Assembly: GCF_900209925.1 (NCBI RefSeq)
Contig: NZ_LT907978.1
Location: forward strand, 1,886,001-1,950,000
Direction of reading: 5' to 3'
Origin: Anaerobutyricum hallii
GTDB lineage: Bacteria > Bacillota > Clostridia > Lachnospirales > Lachnospiraceae
DNA length: 64,000 bases
Under the pieces are notes generated by a model, which ran no database searches, was not told the DNA's origin, and worked only from the letters and a program-made list of their open reading frames with translations. The position numbers and the translations under genes are program-made. Below, one piece after another: positions 43,684 through 53,413 of the stretch (its first letter is position 1; each line of letters opens with the position of its first letter).

Positions 43684-46236
43684 CTATTCTATACCGTAGT
43701 TCCAGTGATGTTCTGTATCATCCTTTTGAAGATCACACATAAAATGATTCTCCTGCCAGATCAGATACCTGTCTTTCATCTCTTTGATTTCCTTTTCTGA
43801 CATATGGAATAAATCAAATCTATGCCTTGTAACATAAGGAATACTTCCCGTAAGGTCTTCACCGATAAGATCATATGGTTTATCCTGCCAGATCAGATTA
43901 TAACATTCCCTGCAATGTGTTGTAACCGGAAGCTTTCTTCCTTTTTTATCTTCAAGCCATATTTCTTCTGAAGTTTTATTACAATGTCCGGTTGTCTTTT
44001 TCATACACTGTGTTGACTGCATTACAGGAATTCTTCCATGAATAAGAACTTCAAATTCTTCTTTCTTCTGTATATCTTTTATATTTCTTATATGTTCAAC
44101 CTGTCCTAAACACTTCTCATAACAGTGTTCCAGCATCGCATTAACTTCTCTGCCGGACAATTCTATTGGTATCTCCCTCACTGTCATCTCTGGATACAGT
44201 GCCGCTGTTTCAGAAACTGCACTGGAATTCCAGTGATACAGAGAAGCTGCTGCGATAATCTTCGCTGTGCAGCCTTTCAGTTCATGCAAAAATTCTGCTT
44301 CATTTATAGTATATGCATATATTCCATTCCAAATAGAGGATACACATACTTTTTCTAAATTCAAATTAGTTCTGAACACATGTGGTAAAGCTAAATAAAC
44401 GTTCTTACCTGCATCTGATACTGCCTGACCAAATTGCAGTAATTCTTCCTCTGAGAAAAATTCTGAAGCAAGACAAACCCCATCAAAAAAGGAATCTTTG
44501 CAACATATCATACACTGTTCCCTATTATAAACTGTTGCAATTCTTTCATCGATAGATATTTTTCCTGTGAAATTCTCTGTAAAATCTTCTTTCAAGCCTT
44601 CTTTCTCTAAACATACGATCTTATTTATTTTATTATTTTCCTTATCCTTTTCATTATTTTCCAATACGCTTCTTCTTTTCGTATTCTTCAATCTTTCTTC
44701 TAACAAAGAAAAGCCTTTTTGCCGCACAGTTTTTAATACAGACATAGGAAGGAAACAATCTTCCTCCATATTCACTTCAAAATTCTCTAATTCAAACGGA
44801 ACTGTTCCTGTTTTATGCATCTGCCTTAAAATATCTTCTTTTGTAACAGGTCTTTTCTTGGATAATTCTACAACAGGCCCTTCTACAAACGCATATTCTT
44901 CACGACAAAACAGCTGGAGCATCAGCGGTTCTCCAACTTTTAAAGTAATATTTCCGCTTACCGGATATTTTATCACTTTATTTAAAATATTTTTTCCGAT
45001 ATGATCCGAAAGCTCAATATTCTTCCTTCGATATACCAACGTTCCCTCTTTCAGTCCCTGTGTCCTTGGAATATTTAATGTAATCTGTCCCTTTTTCTTT
45101 CCATCTTCCTGACATTTAGATGGTACCGTAAGAACAAGTTCCTCCTGCCTATCCAAAGATACCGGTATAACTAGAATATCCTTCGGATGTAGTCTATCTT
45201 CATAGGAAATCCTCACTTTATTTTTAGAAACAGAACATACTTCGCCAATTCGCCTGCCCGTATTCTTAGGAGAACGTACTGACATCATATTCTGTCCATT
45301 ATGCTGTTTCCAGTAACCAGTTGTAAAGCTTCCTCTGCAATATAATTCTTCCAGCGCATGAATATCTGATTCTTCTGGTTTAAAATGTTCTCTCTGTTCC
45401 CAGTTAGCAAAAATTTGATCGAGATACTTTCTATAAATAGAAGTAACCCCAGCTACATATTCTACATTCTTCATTCGTCCTTCTATCTTTAGAGAATCCA
45501 CCGGAAGCTCCATTAATGAAGGCAATAGAGAAAGGGAACATAAATCTTTGGGGCTAAGTAAATAATTCCCCTGTTTTGATGTATGCAGATTATTGCCATT
45601 ATGATCTTTTACTTTATATGGCAGTCTGCATGGCTGTGCACATCTGCCTCGATTACCGCTTCTGTCTCCATACACACTACTTAAAAGACACTGTCCTGAA
45701 TAACAGTAGCATAATGCTCCATGAACAAAAACTTCTATATCCAGTCCTGTCTTTTCTTTTATTGCCTTTATCTCCTCTAAAGATAGTTCTCTTGCAGGCA
45801 CAACTCTGGTCATTCCCATTCTTTTTGCCGCAACAGCTCCATGAATATCTGTTACTGTCATCTGTGTGCTTCCATGTATCTCTATCTCAGGAAAATGTTC
45901 ACGAATAAAACGAGCAGCTCCCATATCCTGAACAATTACTCCATCTAATCCATTCTCATAGTAAGGGAAAAGAAACTCTCCTAATTCTTCAAAAAGTTCC
46001 TCTTCCTTCATCAAGGTGTTCACAGTAAGATATAACTTTCGTTCATGAAAATGCGCAATTTGCAATGCCTCTATCATATCTTCTCTGGAAAAATTCTGTG
46101 CGTAGGCTCTGGCACCAAATTTCTCTCCGCCCATATAGATCGCATCGGCTCCTGCTGATACCGCTGCCTTTAAATGTTCCAAAGAACCTGCCGGAGCAAG
46201 TAATTCCGGCAGGTTCCCTCTCTTAACGAAACTCAT
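43684..46236 (-). CDS. U32 family peptidase with DUF3656 domain (RlhA/TrhP-like)
   Basis: About 850 aa. The U32 domain occupies the first 300 residues (LPELLAPAGSLEHLKAAVSA, then ADAIYMGGEKFGAR; EVFVHGALCYCYSGQCLLSS; CAQPCRLPY; DSLKIEGRMKN). The middle DUF3656 region and a Cys-rich C-terminal part follow (CMKKTTGHC, TTHCRECYN). Related proteins hydroxylate tRNA or 23S rRNA bases using iron-sulfur chemistry and prephenate-derived cofactors, so RNA modification is more likely than proteolysis. The ATG at 46236 has TGGAGAC; it overlaps zapA by 14 bases. Confidence 0.9.
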   Translation of the reverse strand: MSFVKRGNLPELLAPAGSLEHLKAAVSAGADAIYMGGEKFGARAYAQNFSREDMIEALQIAHFHERKLYLTVNTLMKEEELFEELGEFLFPYYENGLDGVIVQDMGAARFIREHFPEIEIHGSTQMTVTDIHGAVAAKRMGMTRVVPARELSLEEIKAIKEKTGLDIEVFVHGALCYCYSGQCLLSSVYGDRSGNRGRCAQPCRLPYKVKDHNGNNLHTSKQGNYLLSPKDLCSLSLLPSLMELPVDSLKIEGRMKNVEYVAGVTSIYRKYLDQIFANWEQREHFKPEESDIHALEELYCRGSFTTGYWKQHNGQNMMSVRSPKNTGRRIGEVCSVSKNKVRISYEDRLHPKDILVIPVSLDRQEELVLTVPSKCQEDGKKKGQITLNIPRTQGLKEGTLVYRRKNIELSDHIGKNILNKVIKYPVSGNITLKVGEPLMLQLFCREEYAFVEGPVVELSKKRPVTKEDILRQMHKTGTVPFELENFEVNMEEDCFLPMSVLKTVRQKGFSLLEERLKNTKRRSVLENNEKDKENNKINKIVCLEKEGLKEDFTENFTGKISIDERIATVYNREQCMICCKDSFFDGVCLASEFFSEEELLQFGQAVSDAGKNVYLALPHVFRTNLNLEKVCVSSIWNGIYAYTINEAEFLHELKGCTAKIIAAASLYHWNSSAVSETAALYPEMTVREIPIELSGREVNAMLEHCYEKCLGQVEHIRNIKDIQKKEEFEVLIHGRIPVMQSTQCMKKTTGHCNKTSEEIWLEDKKGRKLPVTTHCRECYNLIWQDKPYDLIGEDLTGSIPYVTRHRFDLFHMSEKEIKEMKDRYLIWQENHFMCDLQKDDTEHHWNYGIE

Positions 46237-46630
46237 GGTTTGTCTCCAGTCCAATCATACGTTTTTGTAACTCATTGACCTTTGTCTTATAATCTTCTAC
46301 CAGCTTATTCGCTGTATCAATCTGCAGCTTTTTATCTACGACTTCCTGCTTTAATTCATAAAGCTCCTGTTCCCTGTCTCTGCTATCCTGATTAAATACT
46401 TCAATCTCTTCTTTCAGCTTGAACACTTCTTCGGCAATAGTAAGTGCCAGTAAAATATCTCTATACTCTGTAGAAAGCTTATTATATCCTGCCTGTGTTT
46501 TTAACTCACTTATCTTGCCATCGACATAAGAGGCAAGTTTCTGAAGATAACTATCACTTCCACCGGACAGTCGATATACTTTACCATCAATTACTACTGA
46601 TAATTCTCTTTTTCCTTCCATATTCATCAT
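46223..46630 (-). CDS. zapA: Cell division protein ZapA
   Basis: 135 aa. The N-terminal ZapA domain (LSVVIDGKVYRLSGGSDSYL, YVDGKISELKTQ) is followed by a long coiled coil (EVFNQDSRDREQELYELKQE onward), as in Firmicutes ZapA. It bundles FtsZ protofilaments. AGGAGG lies four to ten bases before three possible ATG codons at 46630, 46627 and 46621; the true start is one of the first two. It sits between ruvB and the U32 gene in a minus-strand operon. Confidence 0.9.
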   Translation of the reverse strand: MMNMEGKRELSVVIDGKVYRLSGGSDSYLQKLASYVDGKISELKTQAGYNKLSTEYRDILLALTIAEEVFKLKEEIEVFNQDSRDREQELYELKQEVVDKKLQIDTANKLVEDYKTKVNELQKRMIGLETNHEFR

Positions 46631-46664
46631 TCATCCTCCTGTGATGCAAAATCAGATCTTCTCT

Positions 46665-47669
46665 TTAAAATACTTCCTCCGGTACCGGATAGCCAAGATG
46701 TTCATAGGCTAAAACTGTTAATGCCCGTCCTCTAGGTGTACGTTTAATCAGTCCTCTCTGAATCAGAAATGGTTCATACACGTCTTCTATCGTTCCAGAA
46801 TCCTCTCCAATCGCTGCTGCCAATGTATCTAGACCGACTGGTCTTCCCATAAACTTTTCAATCATTGTCTCTAACAGATTGCGGTCTGTGGCATCTAATC
46901 CCATAGAGTCTACTTCTAATAAATCAAGCGCTGTCTGTGCTACTTCATAAGTAATCATCCCATCATATCTTACCTGAGCAAAATCCCGGACTCTTTTTAG
47001 CAGTCTGTTTGCAAGTCTTGGTGTTCCCCGGCTTCTCTTACCAAGTTCCATCGCTCCTGCCTCATCAATCTTCACACCAAGAAGTTCTGCTGAACGTTCT
47101 ACGATTACTTTCAACTCCTCATCTGTATAGAACTCCAGACGATTCACCACACCAAAACGATCACGTAATGGTGCCGTAAGCATTCCTGCTCTTGTGGTTG
47201 CTCCCACTAATGTAAAATGTGGCAGATCCAGACGAATTGACTTAGCCGAAGCTCCTTTACCAATCATAATATCTATCGAGAAGTCTTCCATCGCCGGATA
47301 AAGCACTTCCTCAACCTGACGGTTTAAACGATGAATCTCATCAATAAACAAAACATCTCCATCTGAAAGTCCATTCAGTACCGCTGCAATCTCTCCAGGT
47401 TTTTCAATCGCCGGTCCGGATGTAATCTTTAAGTTACTGTCCATCTCATTCGCGATAATACCTGCCAACGTTGTCTTTCCAAGACCGGGAGGTCCGTATA
47501 ATAATACATGATCCAGTGCTTCTCCACGCATCTTCGCAGCCTCTATAAATACGCGAAGATTCTTCTTCACTTTCTCCTGTCCTATATATTCTGTTAAATT
47601 CTGTGGTCGAAGACTGCCTTCTACCGCAATGTCTTCTTCCATAAGCTCTGTGCTAATCATTCTGTCCAT
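46665..47669 (-). CDS. ruvB: Holliday junction branch migration ATPase RuvB
   Basis: 334 aa, the usual size. RuvB-type AAA+ with Walker [21 protein letters not shown], Walker [14 protein letters not shown], sensor [18 protein letters not shown], arginine finger region and the C-terminal winged helix ([19 protein letters not shown]). It drives branch migration with RuvA. It follows ruvA by nine bases. No ruvC is present here, as in many Firmicutes. Confidence 0.97.
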   Translation of the reverse strand: MDRMISTELMEEDIAVEGSLRPQNLTEYIGQEKVKKNLRVFIEAAKMRGEALDHVLLYGPPGLGKTTLAGIIANEMDSNLKITSGPAIEKPGEIAAVLNGLSDGDVLFIDEIHRLNRQVEEVLYPAMEDFSIDIMIGKGASAKSIRLDLPHFTLVGATTRAGMLTAPLRDRFGVVNRLEFYTDEELKVIVERSAELLGVKIDEAGAMELGKRSRGTPRLANRLLKRVRDFAQVRYDGMITYEVAQTALDLLEVDSMGLDATDRNLLETMIEKFMGRPVGLDTLAAAIGEDSGTIEDVYEPFLIQRGLIKRTPRGRALTVLAYEHLGYPVPEEVF

Positions 47670-47678
47670 GACATCACC

Positions 47679-48293
47679 TTACGAAAATGTTAATATAATT
47701 TTTAATGCTTCTTTTAATAACTGCTCTGCATCCATTGTATCTGCATCAGATACACCTCGCACTGCACGATAGGCCTCCCCATTAGAATACCCCAGTGCAG
47801 TTAATGCCTGCACCGTATCTGAAATACTGTCTCCATCTCCTGCCTGTAAGCTTGCTCCCGTCTCTTCTTTCATGGAAACTGATTCCAAATCTTCTAAATT
47901 CAACTTATCTTTTAACTCGATGATCATCCGCTTCGCACCCTTTGGACCAATCCCCGGAGTTTTTGCGATACTCTTTGCATCTTCACTGAATACGGCATAA
48001 TATAAGTCTTCCACTGTCATCGTAGAAAGTACAGATAATGCTGCCTTGGGTCCAATACCTGATATACCGAGCAAAATCTGAAAAGTATCTAATTCCTGCA
48101 TAGAAGAGAAACCAAACAATGCCAAAACATCTTCTCTTACATACAAATACGTGTGAAGCATGACATTCTCTCCGCTCTCCATACTGTCAAGAACTCTGGA
48201 TGGCACTTTAATCTGGTAACCTATTCCATGATTCTCAATGACAATGTAATCATTTCCTTTAAACGCAACCGTTCCTTTAATATATGAAATCAA
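47679..48293 (-). CDS. ruvA: Holliday junction DNA helicase subunit RuvA
   Basis: About 204 aa. The conserved RuvA start reads (M)ISYIKGTVAFKGNDYIVIEN, with initiation at a TTG codon at 48293 after AGGAA; a longer frame from a TTG at 48317 adds eight residues not seen in the family. Two helix-hairpin-helix motifs (LLGISGIGPKAALSVLSTM; AKTPGIGPKGAKRMIIELKD) bind junction DNA. The C-terminal domain III (ALTALGYSNGEAYRAVRGV) contacts RuvB. It is the first gene of a six-gene operon ending with the PBP. Confidence 0.95.
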   Translation of the reverse strand: MISYIKGTVAFKGNDYIVIENHGIGYQIKVPSRVLDSMESGENVMLHTYLYVREDVLALFGFSSMQELDTFQILLGISGIGPKAALSVLSTMTVEDLYYAVFSEDAKSIAKTPGIGPKGAKRMIIELKDKLNLEDLESVSMKEETGASLQAGDGDSISDTVQALTALGYSNGEAYRAVRGVSDADTMDAEQLLKEALKIILTFS

Positions 48294-48350
48294 ATGAAAT
48301 TCCTGCCTTCTTTTCAAATTGTTACCAGAACTTATATTCTGACTTCTGAC

Positions 48351-48379
48351 ATGATACCATAGTTTCCATGATATTACAA
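48351..48379 (-). promoter_or_regulatory. Promoter of the ruvA operon
   Basis: TTGTAA (48374-48379), 17 bases, TATCAT (48351-48356) on the minus strand, about 55 bases before ruvA. Confidence 0.55.
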
Positions 48380-48438
48380 CTCTTTTACTTTAACGACATT
48401 TACCTTGAAACCTTCTGTAAAATCTTTCAGAAATCCGT

Positions 48439-48467
48439 TTGACATATAAAACGTTCTCTGCTATGGT
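48439..48467 (+). promoter_or_regulatory. Promoter of the RNase H-like gene
   Basis: TTGACA (48439-48444), 17 bases, TATGGT (48462-48467). It fires away from the ruvA promoter. Confidence 0.6.
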
Positions 48468-48512
48468 TAGTAAGAAATTTATACGACAGCACTTTGCAGC
48501 ACTGGAGGCATC

Positions 48513-49670
48513 ATGTTAACAATCAACAAAGTATTCCCGGAAAAAACAATACCGGAAAAAACAGATTCTTTTTTATTCTTCGATATAGAAACTACTGGTT
48601 TTTCAAAAGATAATACGATCTTATATTTAATCGGTTGTGGATATTTTATTGAAAATGGATTTCAATTTATTCAGTGGTTTAATGACGATGGAACAAGCGA
48701 AGAAGAAATTCTTCTTGCTTTTCATGACATTTTAAAACAAAAAGACTGGCAGCTTGTTACTTTCAATGGCAATAGCTTTGACATTCCCTATCTAAAGCGC
48801 CATTACGAATTAAATGAGTTACCTTGCGATATAGAAAGTTTCCCTTCTCTTGACTTTTATCAATTTTTAAAACCATTTCAAAGTTTATTTCAAATGACAC
48901 ATGGAAAACAAAAAGATTGGGAACATTTTCTTGAATTATATAGAGAAGATATTTATGATGGGGGACAGCTTATTGCTGTATACAAAGAATATCTCATGAA
49001 CAAGGATGAGGCTTTACTCCATAATCTTCTTCTCCATAATGAAGAGGATCTTCTCGGAATGAAGTATCTCCTTCCACTTTTTTCTTATCGTATGTTACTT
49101 TCAAAGGATCTCTCTCTCATAAAGGTTTCTCCAGGAGAAAGCCTCTTTGAGAAAGGAACAGGCAGCATTGCGATATCTTGTAAACTTCCGCTTGCTTTAC
49201 CGAAACCATTAAATTTTTCTACTTCGATCGGCAGTATCTCTACCGATAAAAATGATTCTTCTATTTTAATCATTTCTCTTCCTTATATAGAAGAAACATT
49301 AAAACACTTTTTTAAAGACTATCGCAATTATTATTATCTCCCGGAAGAAGACAGAGCCGTTCATAAAAGTGTCGGATGTTATGTAGAAAGAAAGTACCGC
49401 CGGGCAGCGAAAGCGTCCACTTGCTATATAAAGAAGGAAGGAATTTTCCTTCCTATCCCCAAAACACAAAAACATTATGGAATTCAGATTGAAAGATATC
49501 CTTATCAAGATTCTTTTCCTCTTTATAAAAGAGAATTCAAAAGTCCTCGTTCTTTTGCAGAATTCGATAATCTCTTTTCTGATAAAAATGAAAGCCTCTC
49601 TATCTATCTTAGAGATGTCATAAAAGAACTTTTTATCATTCATATACAAGAAATTAATGATTTAATTTAG
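48513..49670 (+). CDS. RNase H-like 3'-5' exonuclease domain protein (YprB-type)
   Basis: 385 aa. The RNase_H_2/DEDD fold is clear in the first 200 residues: FLFFDIETTGFSKDN (Exo I), LVTFNGNSFDIPYL (Exo II) and LLLHNEEDLLGMKYL (Exo III, with the last Asp). The C-terminal half is unrecognised, Lys/Tyr-rich, and could contact nucleic acid. It is similar to the N-terminal part of YprB proteins, but lacks their TPR tail. The start is ATG at 48513 after GGAGG. Its own promoter and terminator make it a single-gene unit. Confidence 0.85.
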   Translation: MLTINKVFPEKTIPEKTDSFLFFDIETTGFSKDNTILYLIGCGYFIENGFQFIQWFNDDGTSEEEILLAFHDILKQKDWQLVTFNGNSFDIPYLKRHYELNELPCDIESFPSLDFYQFLKPFQSLFQMTHGKQKDWEHFLELYREDIYDGGQLIAVYKEYLMNKDEALLHNLLLHNEEDLLGMKYLLPLFSYRMLLSKDLSLIKVSPGESLFEKGTGSIAISCKLPLALPKPLNFSTSIGSISTDKNDSSILIISLPYIEETLKHFFKDYRNYYYLPEEDRAVHKSVGCYVERKYRRAAKASTCYIKKEGIFLPIPKTQKHYGIQIERYPYQDSFPLYKREFKSPRSFAEFDNLFSDKNESLSIYLRDVIKELFIIHIQEINDLI

Positions 49671-49683
49671 AAAAAAACAGCCA

Positions 49684-49742
49684 AAAACAAGAATTTCCAG
49701 CCATAGCAACATAGCTATATAACGGTTGGAAATTCTTGTTTT
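49684..49742. terminator. Strong bidirectional terminator
   Basis: AAAACAAGAATTTCCAGCC (49684-49702) and its near-perfect complement (49724-49742) form a 19-base stem between convergent genes. Confidence 0.85.
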
Positions 49743-49791
49743 ATGTTTATTGATGCTACATAGCCTGAATGTATTTCAGAAAAATTGTTCT

Positions 49792-51486
49792 TTAAACCCA
49801 CATTTCTTCTTCAATCCAGTCAAGTGCCTCTTCATAATCTTTTCTTGCTTCTTCAATCTTTAACGGATCCTGGCGATCAAGAATCCTCTCAAATTGCTGG
49901 GTTACCATCTCAAGCTGTTCACGAAGTTCACCTGTCGTTTCTTCGTAAAGTCGTTCTCCCCGCAAAAGCAGAACTTTATTCTTTTCCTGCTCTCTTGGTG
50001 GAATTTTAAGGTAAGAAAGTTCTTTCATACGAGCTTTCATCTCTTCTTCTGTCATACTGTTTTCCTGATTCTTTATAAGGCGGGTTATCGTTTCTCCTGT
50101 AGAGACAATTTTAGCTTCAACTTCAAGTAATGCATTAATATCATAAGTATAAGTAATGTCAATCTGTTCCTTTCCAGCCTCATTATCCGGAACAGTAAGT
50201 TTTAATGTTCCAAGAGAAACATTGTTTGAGGCAAATCGGCTTTCGCCCTGTAATATGTGTATTTCCACCTGTGTCTGATGATCATAAACCGTAAAGAATT
50301 GCTGCGTTCTGCTTGCTGGTATTACCGTATTTCTCTCAATGATCGGACAGAAATGATTTCCCTCTATATGATCATTCTCTGCTTTAACAGAAACTTCGGT
50401 TCCAAGAGTAAACGGGCAGACATCTGTAAGAATCACTTCTTTTACTGCTTCTTTTCGTTCTTTCATCGCTGCCTGGATTGCTGCCCCAAGTGCAACTGCC
50501 TCATCTGGATTAATGCTTGTATCCGGTACTCTGCCAAATAACTTTCCAACAAATTTACGAACAAGCGGCATCTTCGTTGTTCCTCCAACTAATACAACTT
50601 CGTCAATTTCTCCAGGTTTCACACCGGCATCCGAAAGGCTTCTTCTTACCGGAGTTTTAATACGGTCTAAAAGCTGGCTGCTCATTTTTTCAAATGCCCC
50701 TCTTGGTATAAGGGTTTCTACCTTTTCACCACTTACCGATGCCTGCATACGATAAAAAGAATCTGCTGTATTACATTTACACTTTTCTGCCTGATTACGG
50801 TAATATGCTTTTTCCTTTGCAGAAAGACTCTCTTCATTTATTCCATGTTCTTTATAAAATTCTTCAACAATCAAATTTGTAAAGTCTTCGCCACCAAGAT
50901 AATTATCCCCGGCAACCGCCCTTACCTCAAGAATATCGTCAAACAACTCAAGAATGGAAACATCAAAAGTTCCTCCACCAAGGTCAAAAACAAGAAAACG
51001 CGTATTATCATTTTTCTGGTAAAGTCCATAGGCAATTGCTGCCGCAGTTGGCTCGCTGATAATTCGTTCCACTTTAAGTCCTGCTAATTCACCTGCCTGT
51101 TTTACTGCTTTTCTTTTTACTTCATTAAAGTATGCTGGAACACTGATAACCGCTTCCGTTACTTCTTCTCCAAGATAGACTTCCGCATCTTCTTTTAAAG
51201 AACGAAGAACCATTGCGGAAAGTTCCGTTGCTGTAAATGTTTTATTACCAAGTTTAAATTCTTTTCGGCTTCCCATACTTCTCTTAAAGAGATCTGCTGT
51301 CTGGCTCGGATACACTGCCATTCGTTCTCGCGCCGTTTTACCTACATAAACCTGATCATTTTCATCAATACTGACTACTGACGGTGTCAGTCTTTCTCCT
51401 AATCGATTTGGAATAATTTCAGGTCCATGTTCTGTATAGTACGCTGCAAGTGAATTTGTCGTTCCTAAATCAATTCCAATAATCAC
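49792..51486 (-). CDS. Hsp70 family chaperone (HscC/DnaK-like)
   Basis: About 565 aa, shorter than DnaK (about 610). The nucleotide-binding domain is complete: IIGIDLGTTNSLAAYY, ISEPTAAAIAYGL, FLVFDLGGGTFDVSILELFD, VVLVGGTTKMPLVRK. The substrate domain is present, but the C-terminal lid is short. Initiation is at GTG 51486, seven bases after AGGAGG; GTG and the TGA of the upstream gene overlap as GTGA. The partner is the J/TPR protein upstream, so this is a dedicated Hsp70 system rather than housekeeping DnaK. Confidence 0.92.
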   Translation of the reverse strand: MIIGIDLGTTNSLAAYYTEHGPEIIPNRLGERLTPSVVSIDENDQVYVGKTARERMAVYPSQTADLFKRSMGSRKEFKLGNKTFTATELSAMVLRSLKEDAEVYLGEEVTEAVISVPAYFNEVKRKAVKQAGELAGLKVERIISEPTAAAIAYGLYQKNDNTRFLVFDLGGGTFDVSILELFDDILEVRAVAGDNYLGGEDFTNLIVEEFYKEHGINEESLSAKEKAYYRNQAEKCKCNTADSFYRMQASVSGEKVETLIPRGAFEKMSSQLLDRIKTPVRRSLSDAGVKPGEIDEVVLVGGTTKMPLVRKFVGKLFGRVPDTSINPDEAVALGAAIQAAMKERKEAVKEVILTDVCPFTLGTEVSVKAENDHIEGNHFCPIIERNTVIPASRTQQFFTVYDHQTQVEIHILQGESRFASNNVSLGTLKLTVPDNEAGKEQIDITYTYDINALLEVEAKIVSTGETITRLIKNQENSMTEEEMKARMKELSYLKIPPREQEKNKVLLLRGERLYEETTGELREQLEMVTQQFERILDRQDPLKIEEARKDYEEALDWIEEEMWV

Positions 51487-53411
51487 TGTATTTCCTCCTG
51501 TAACATTTTTAAAATCTGCGTTTTTCGATACGAGATTTCTGTCCATTCTTCCTCATCCATCTCGGACTGTAAAGACCATCCTTTTTTCTCAAGTCTTTCA
51601 AGAATGGCATACGCCTTTTCTAAATCTTCCCGGTTTTTTGCTCTTATTGCAATATATCTTGCTCGAAGAAGTTCCAGTTCATCACTGTTTACTTCTCTTT
51701 TCTCTGCCACATCCAGGATATCTTTTACGCTGTCAAGCTCACCAAATATCAGATACATTCGAATTAAAGTACAATATGGTTTTGCATGATATGGATATAA
51801 TGTGGTTGCTCTTTGATAGTCATTGACTACTTCCTGATATCTTCCAAGATACAGACAAGCTTCCTGTCTCAAAAGATATGCCGGGTAGTACTGCGGATCT
51901 ATAGCAAGCATCTTATCACAAATATCAAACATTTTAGCATATTCTTTTTTTCTGCGCCAGATATCTGCTGCCGTATGGTAATAACTTACTTTTTGTGAAA
52001 CATCTTTTTCCGCTGCTACCGCCCTTTCTATGTCATTCATTACCTCAGAAAGACTGCCTTCTTTTCCGTCAAGAATCATATCTGCCTTAGCAGAAGCAAT
52101 CGTATAATAAGCATAGCCAAGACGAGCCATCTGCCTTGTCGTTTTCTTCGTTCCATCCGGACGAAGCTTCTGTATGGCATGAAGCCACAAAACCAGATGT
52201 TCTAATGCCTTTTCATCTTCATTTACTGTGAGATAAATTCTTCCCTTTAAATTATGATAGTCAAGGGTATGGCTCTCATCCGGAACAAAACGATCCAATA
52301 ACGCAATACCATCCTCAAATCTCGAATTCTGATAATAGCACCATGCAAGTTCCATCAGACTATCCTGATTTAAATGATTCTCCTTATAGTCTGGCTCTAA
52401 CTCTGCTATAACATACACATTCGCTTTGTTAAGATCTGCCACTAAACGCTCATCTACCGGACTTTCTTCGAGCAGATCAAGAATTGCCTCTCTTGCTTCC
52501 CGATATCTTCCTTCCTGAAGTACTGCTTCCATCCTGCCGGTTCTTGCAAGAAAAGACTGCGGATGTGCTTCTAATACTTTATCATACAGCTCTATCATTC
52601 CATCCCATTGATTCTTTTCCTGGCAATACCTTCCATAACAGCACACAATACGCTCTTCCTGTGGATATTTTTCAGCAAGCTGCCGAAAGATAGTTCCTCC
52701 TTCTTCCTGCCTCACTTCCTCTTTTTCACTGTAAAGAAGCCTTGCCTTCTCTAACTTTGTATATGGATGATAAATCGTATATTTTTCTTCCATGAGCTCA
52801 TACTCTTGCCAGGCTTCTTTTTGCATACCAAGATCCGCATACTGGCGAAGTTTATGATAATGCTCTATGTAATCATCAATATCCTGACTGACTTCACCTT
52901 CAAATAATTCATAATTTAACGCACCGTTATAGCGGACAACCTGTAACAAAAAATCAACATAAGGCTCCGGAAAAAGTTCTAGAAGTTCCTTTCGATTACC
53001 TGTAATAGAAAAAGTACGATCAATCTTCTTCCATACTGCTGCCGGCAAACGGAAATGTTCCATCAAAAATACTAAAAATCTCTGCCGTACTTCTTCACCG
53101 CTTTCTAAACTGATACAGATATCTTCTGAAAAAAGACTCTCCCACTCCTGCTCATCAATTCTCCGATAAAAATCATTATAAAGCTGTTCACAGCGAAAAA
53201 TAAAATCTTCAACTGGTGACAGCCTTTTCTTCTTCTCGTCTTCCTTTTGTCTGGCGTATTTTAATGCTTCCTCGTAAGCTTCCCGAAGAATCTTAAATCC
53301 ATTTGGATCATCTTCCGGATTTACAGTATGAAGCTTCTCTCTATATGCTTTTTTAATTTCTTTTTCTTCTTTTGTCGCTTCTATTCCTAATGTGTTAAAA
53401 AAATCATTCAT
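51483..53411 (-). CDS. J-domain-like TPR protein, partner of the Hsp70
   Basis: 642 aa. The first 60 residues have J-domain helices (FFNTLGIEATKEEKEIKKAY, FKILREAYEEALKYARQ), but the HPD signature between helices II and III reads NPEDDP. The remainder is a tetratricopeptide-like solenoid (for example YGRYCQEKNQWDGMIELYDK, CDKMLAIDPQYYPAYLLRQE). It probably delivers clients to the adjacent Hsp70. The missing HPD means stimulation of ATPase activity may work differently. The ribosome site is weak and the gene starts two bases after sir2, which suggests coupling. Confidence 0.85.
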   Translation of the reverse strand: MNDFFNTLGIEATKEEKEIKKAYREKLHTVNPEDDPNGFKILREAYEEALKYARQKEDEKKKRLSPVEDFIFRCEQLYNDFYRRIDEQEWESLFSEDICISLESGEEVRQRFLVFLMEHFRLPAAVWKKIDRTFSITGNRKELLELFPEPYVDFLLQVVRYNGALNYELFEGEVSQDIDDYIEHYHKLRQYADLGMQKEAWQEYELMEEKYTIYHPYTKLEKARLLYSEKEEVRQEEGGTIFRQLAEKYPQEERIVCCYGRYCQEKNQWDGMIELYDKVLEAHPQSFLARTGRMEAVLQEGRYREAREAILDLLEESPVDERLVADLNKANVYVIAELEPDYKENHLNQDSLMELAWCYYQNSRFEDGIALLDRFVPDESHTLDYHNLKGRIYLTVNEDEKALEHLVLWLHAIQKLRPDGTKKTTRQMARLGYAYYTIASAKADMILDGKEGSLSEVMNDIERAVAAEKDVSQKVSYYHTAADIWRRKKEYAKMFDICDKMLAIDPQYYPAYLLRQEACLYLGRYQEVVNDYQRATTLYPYHAKPYCTLIRMYLIFGELDSVKDILDVAEKREVNSDELELLRARYIAIRAKNREDLEKAYAILERLEKKGWSLQSEMDEEEWTEISYRKTQILKMLQEEIQ

Positions 53412-53413
53412 CT

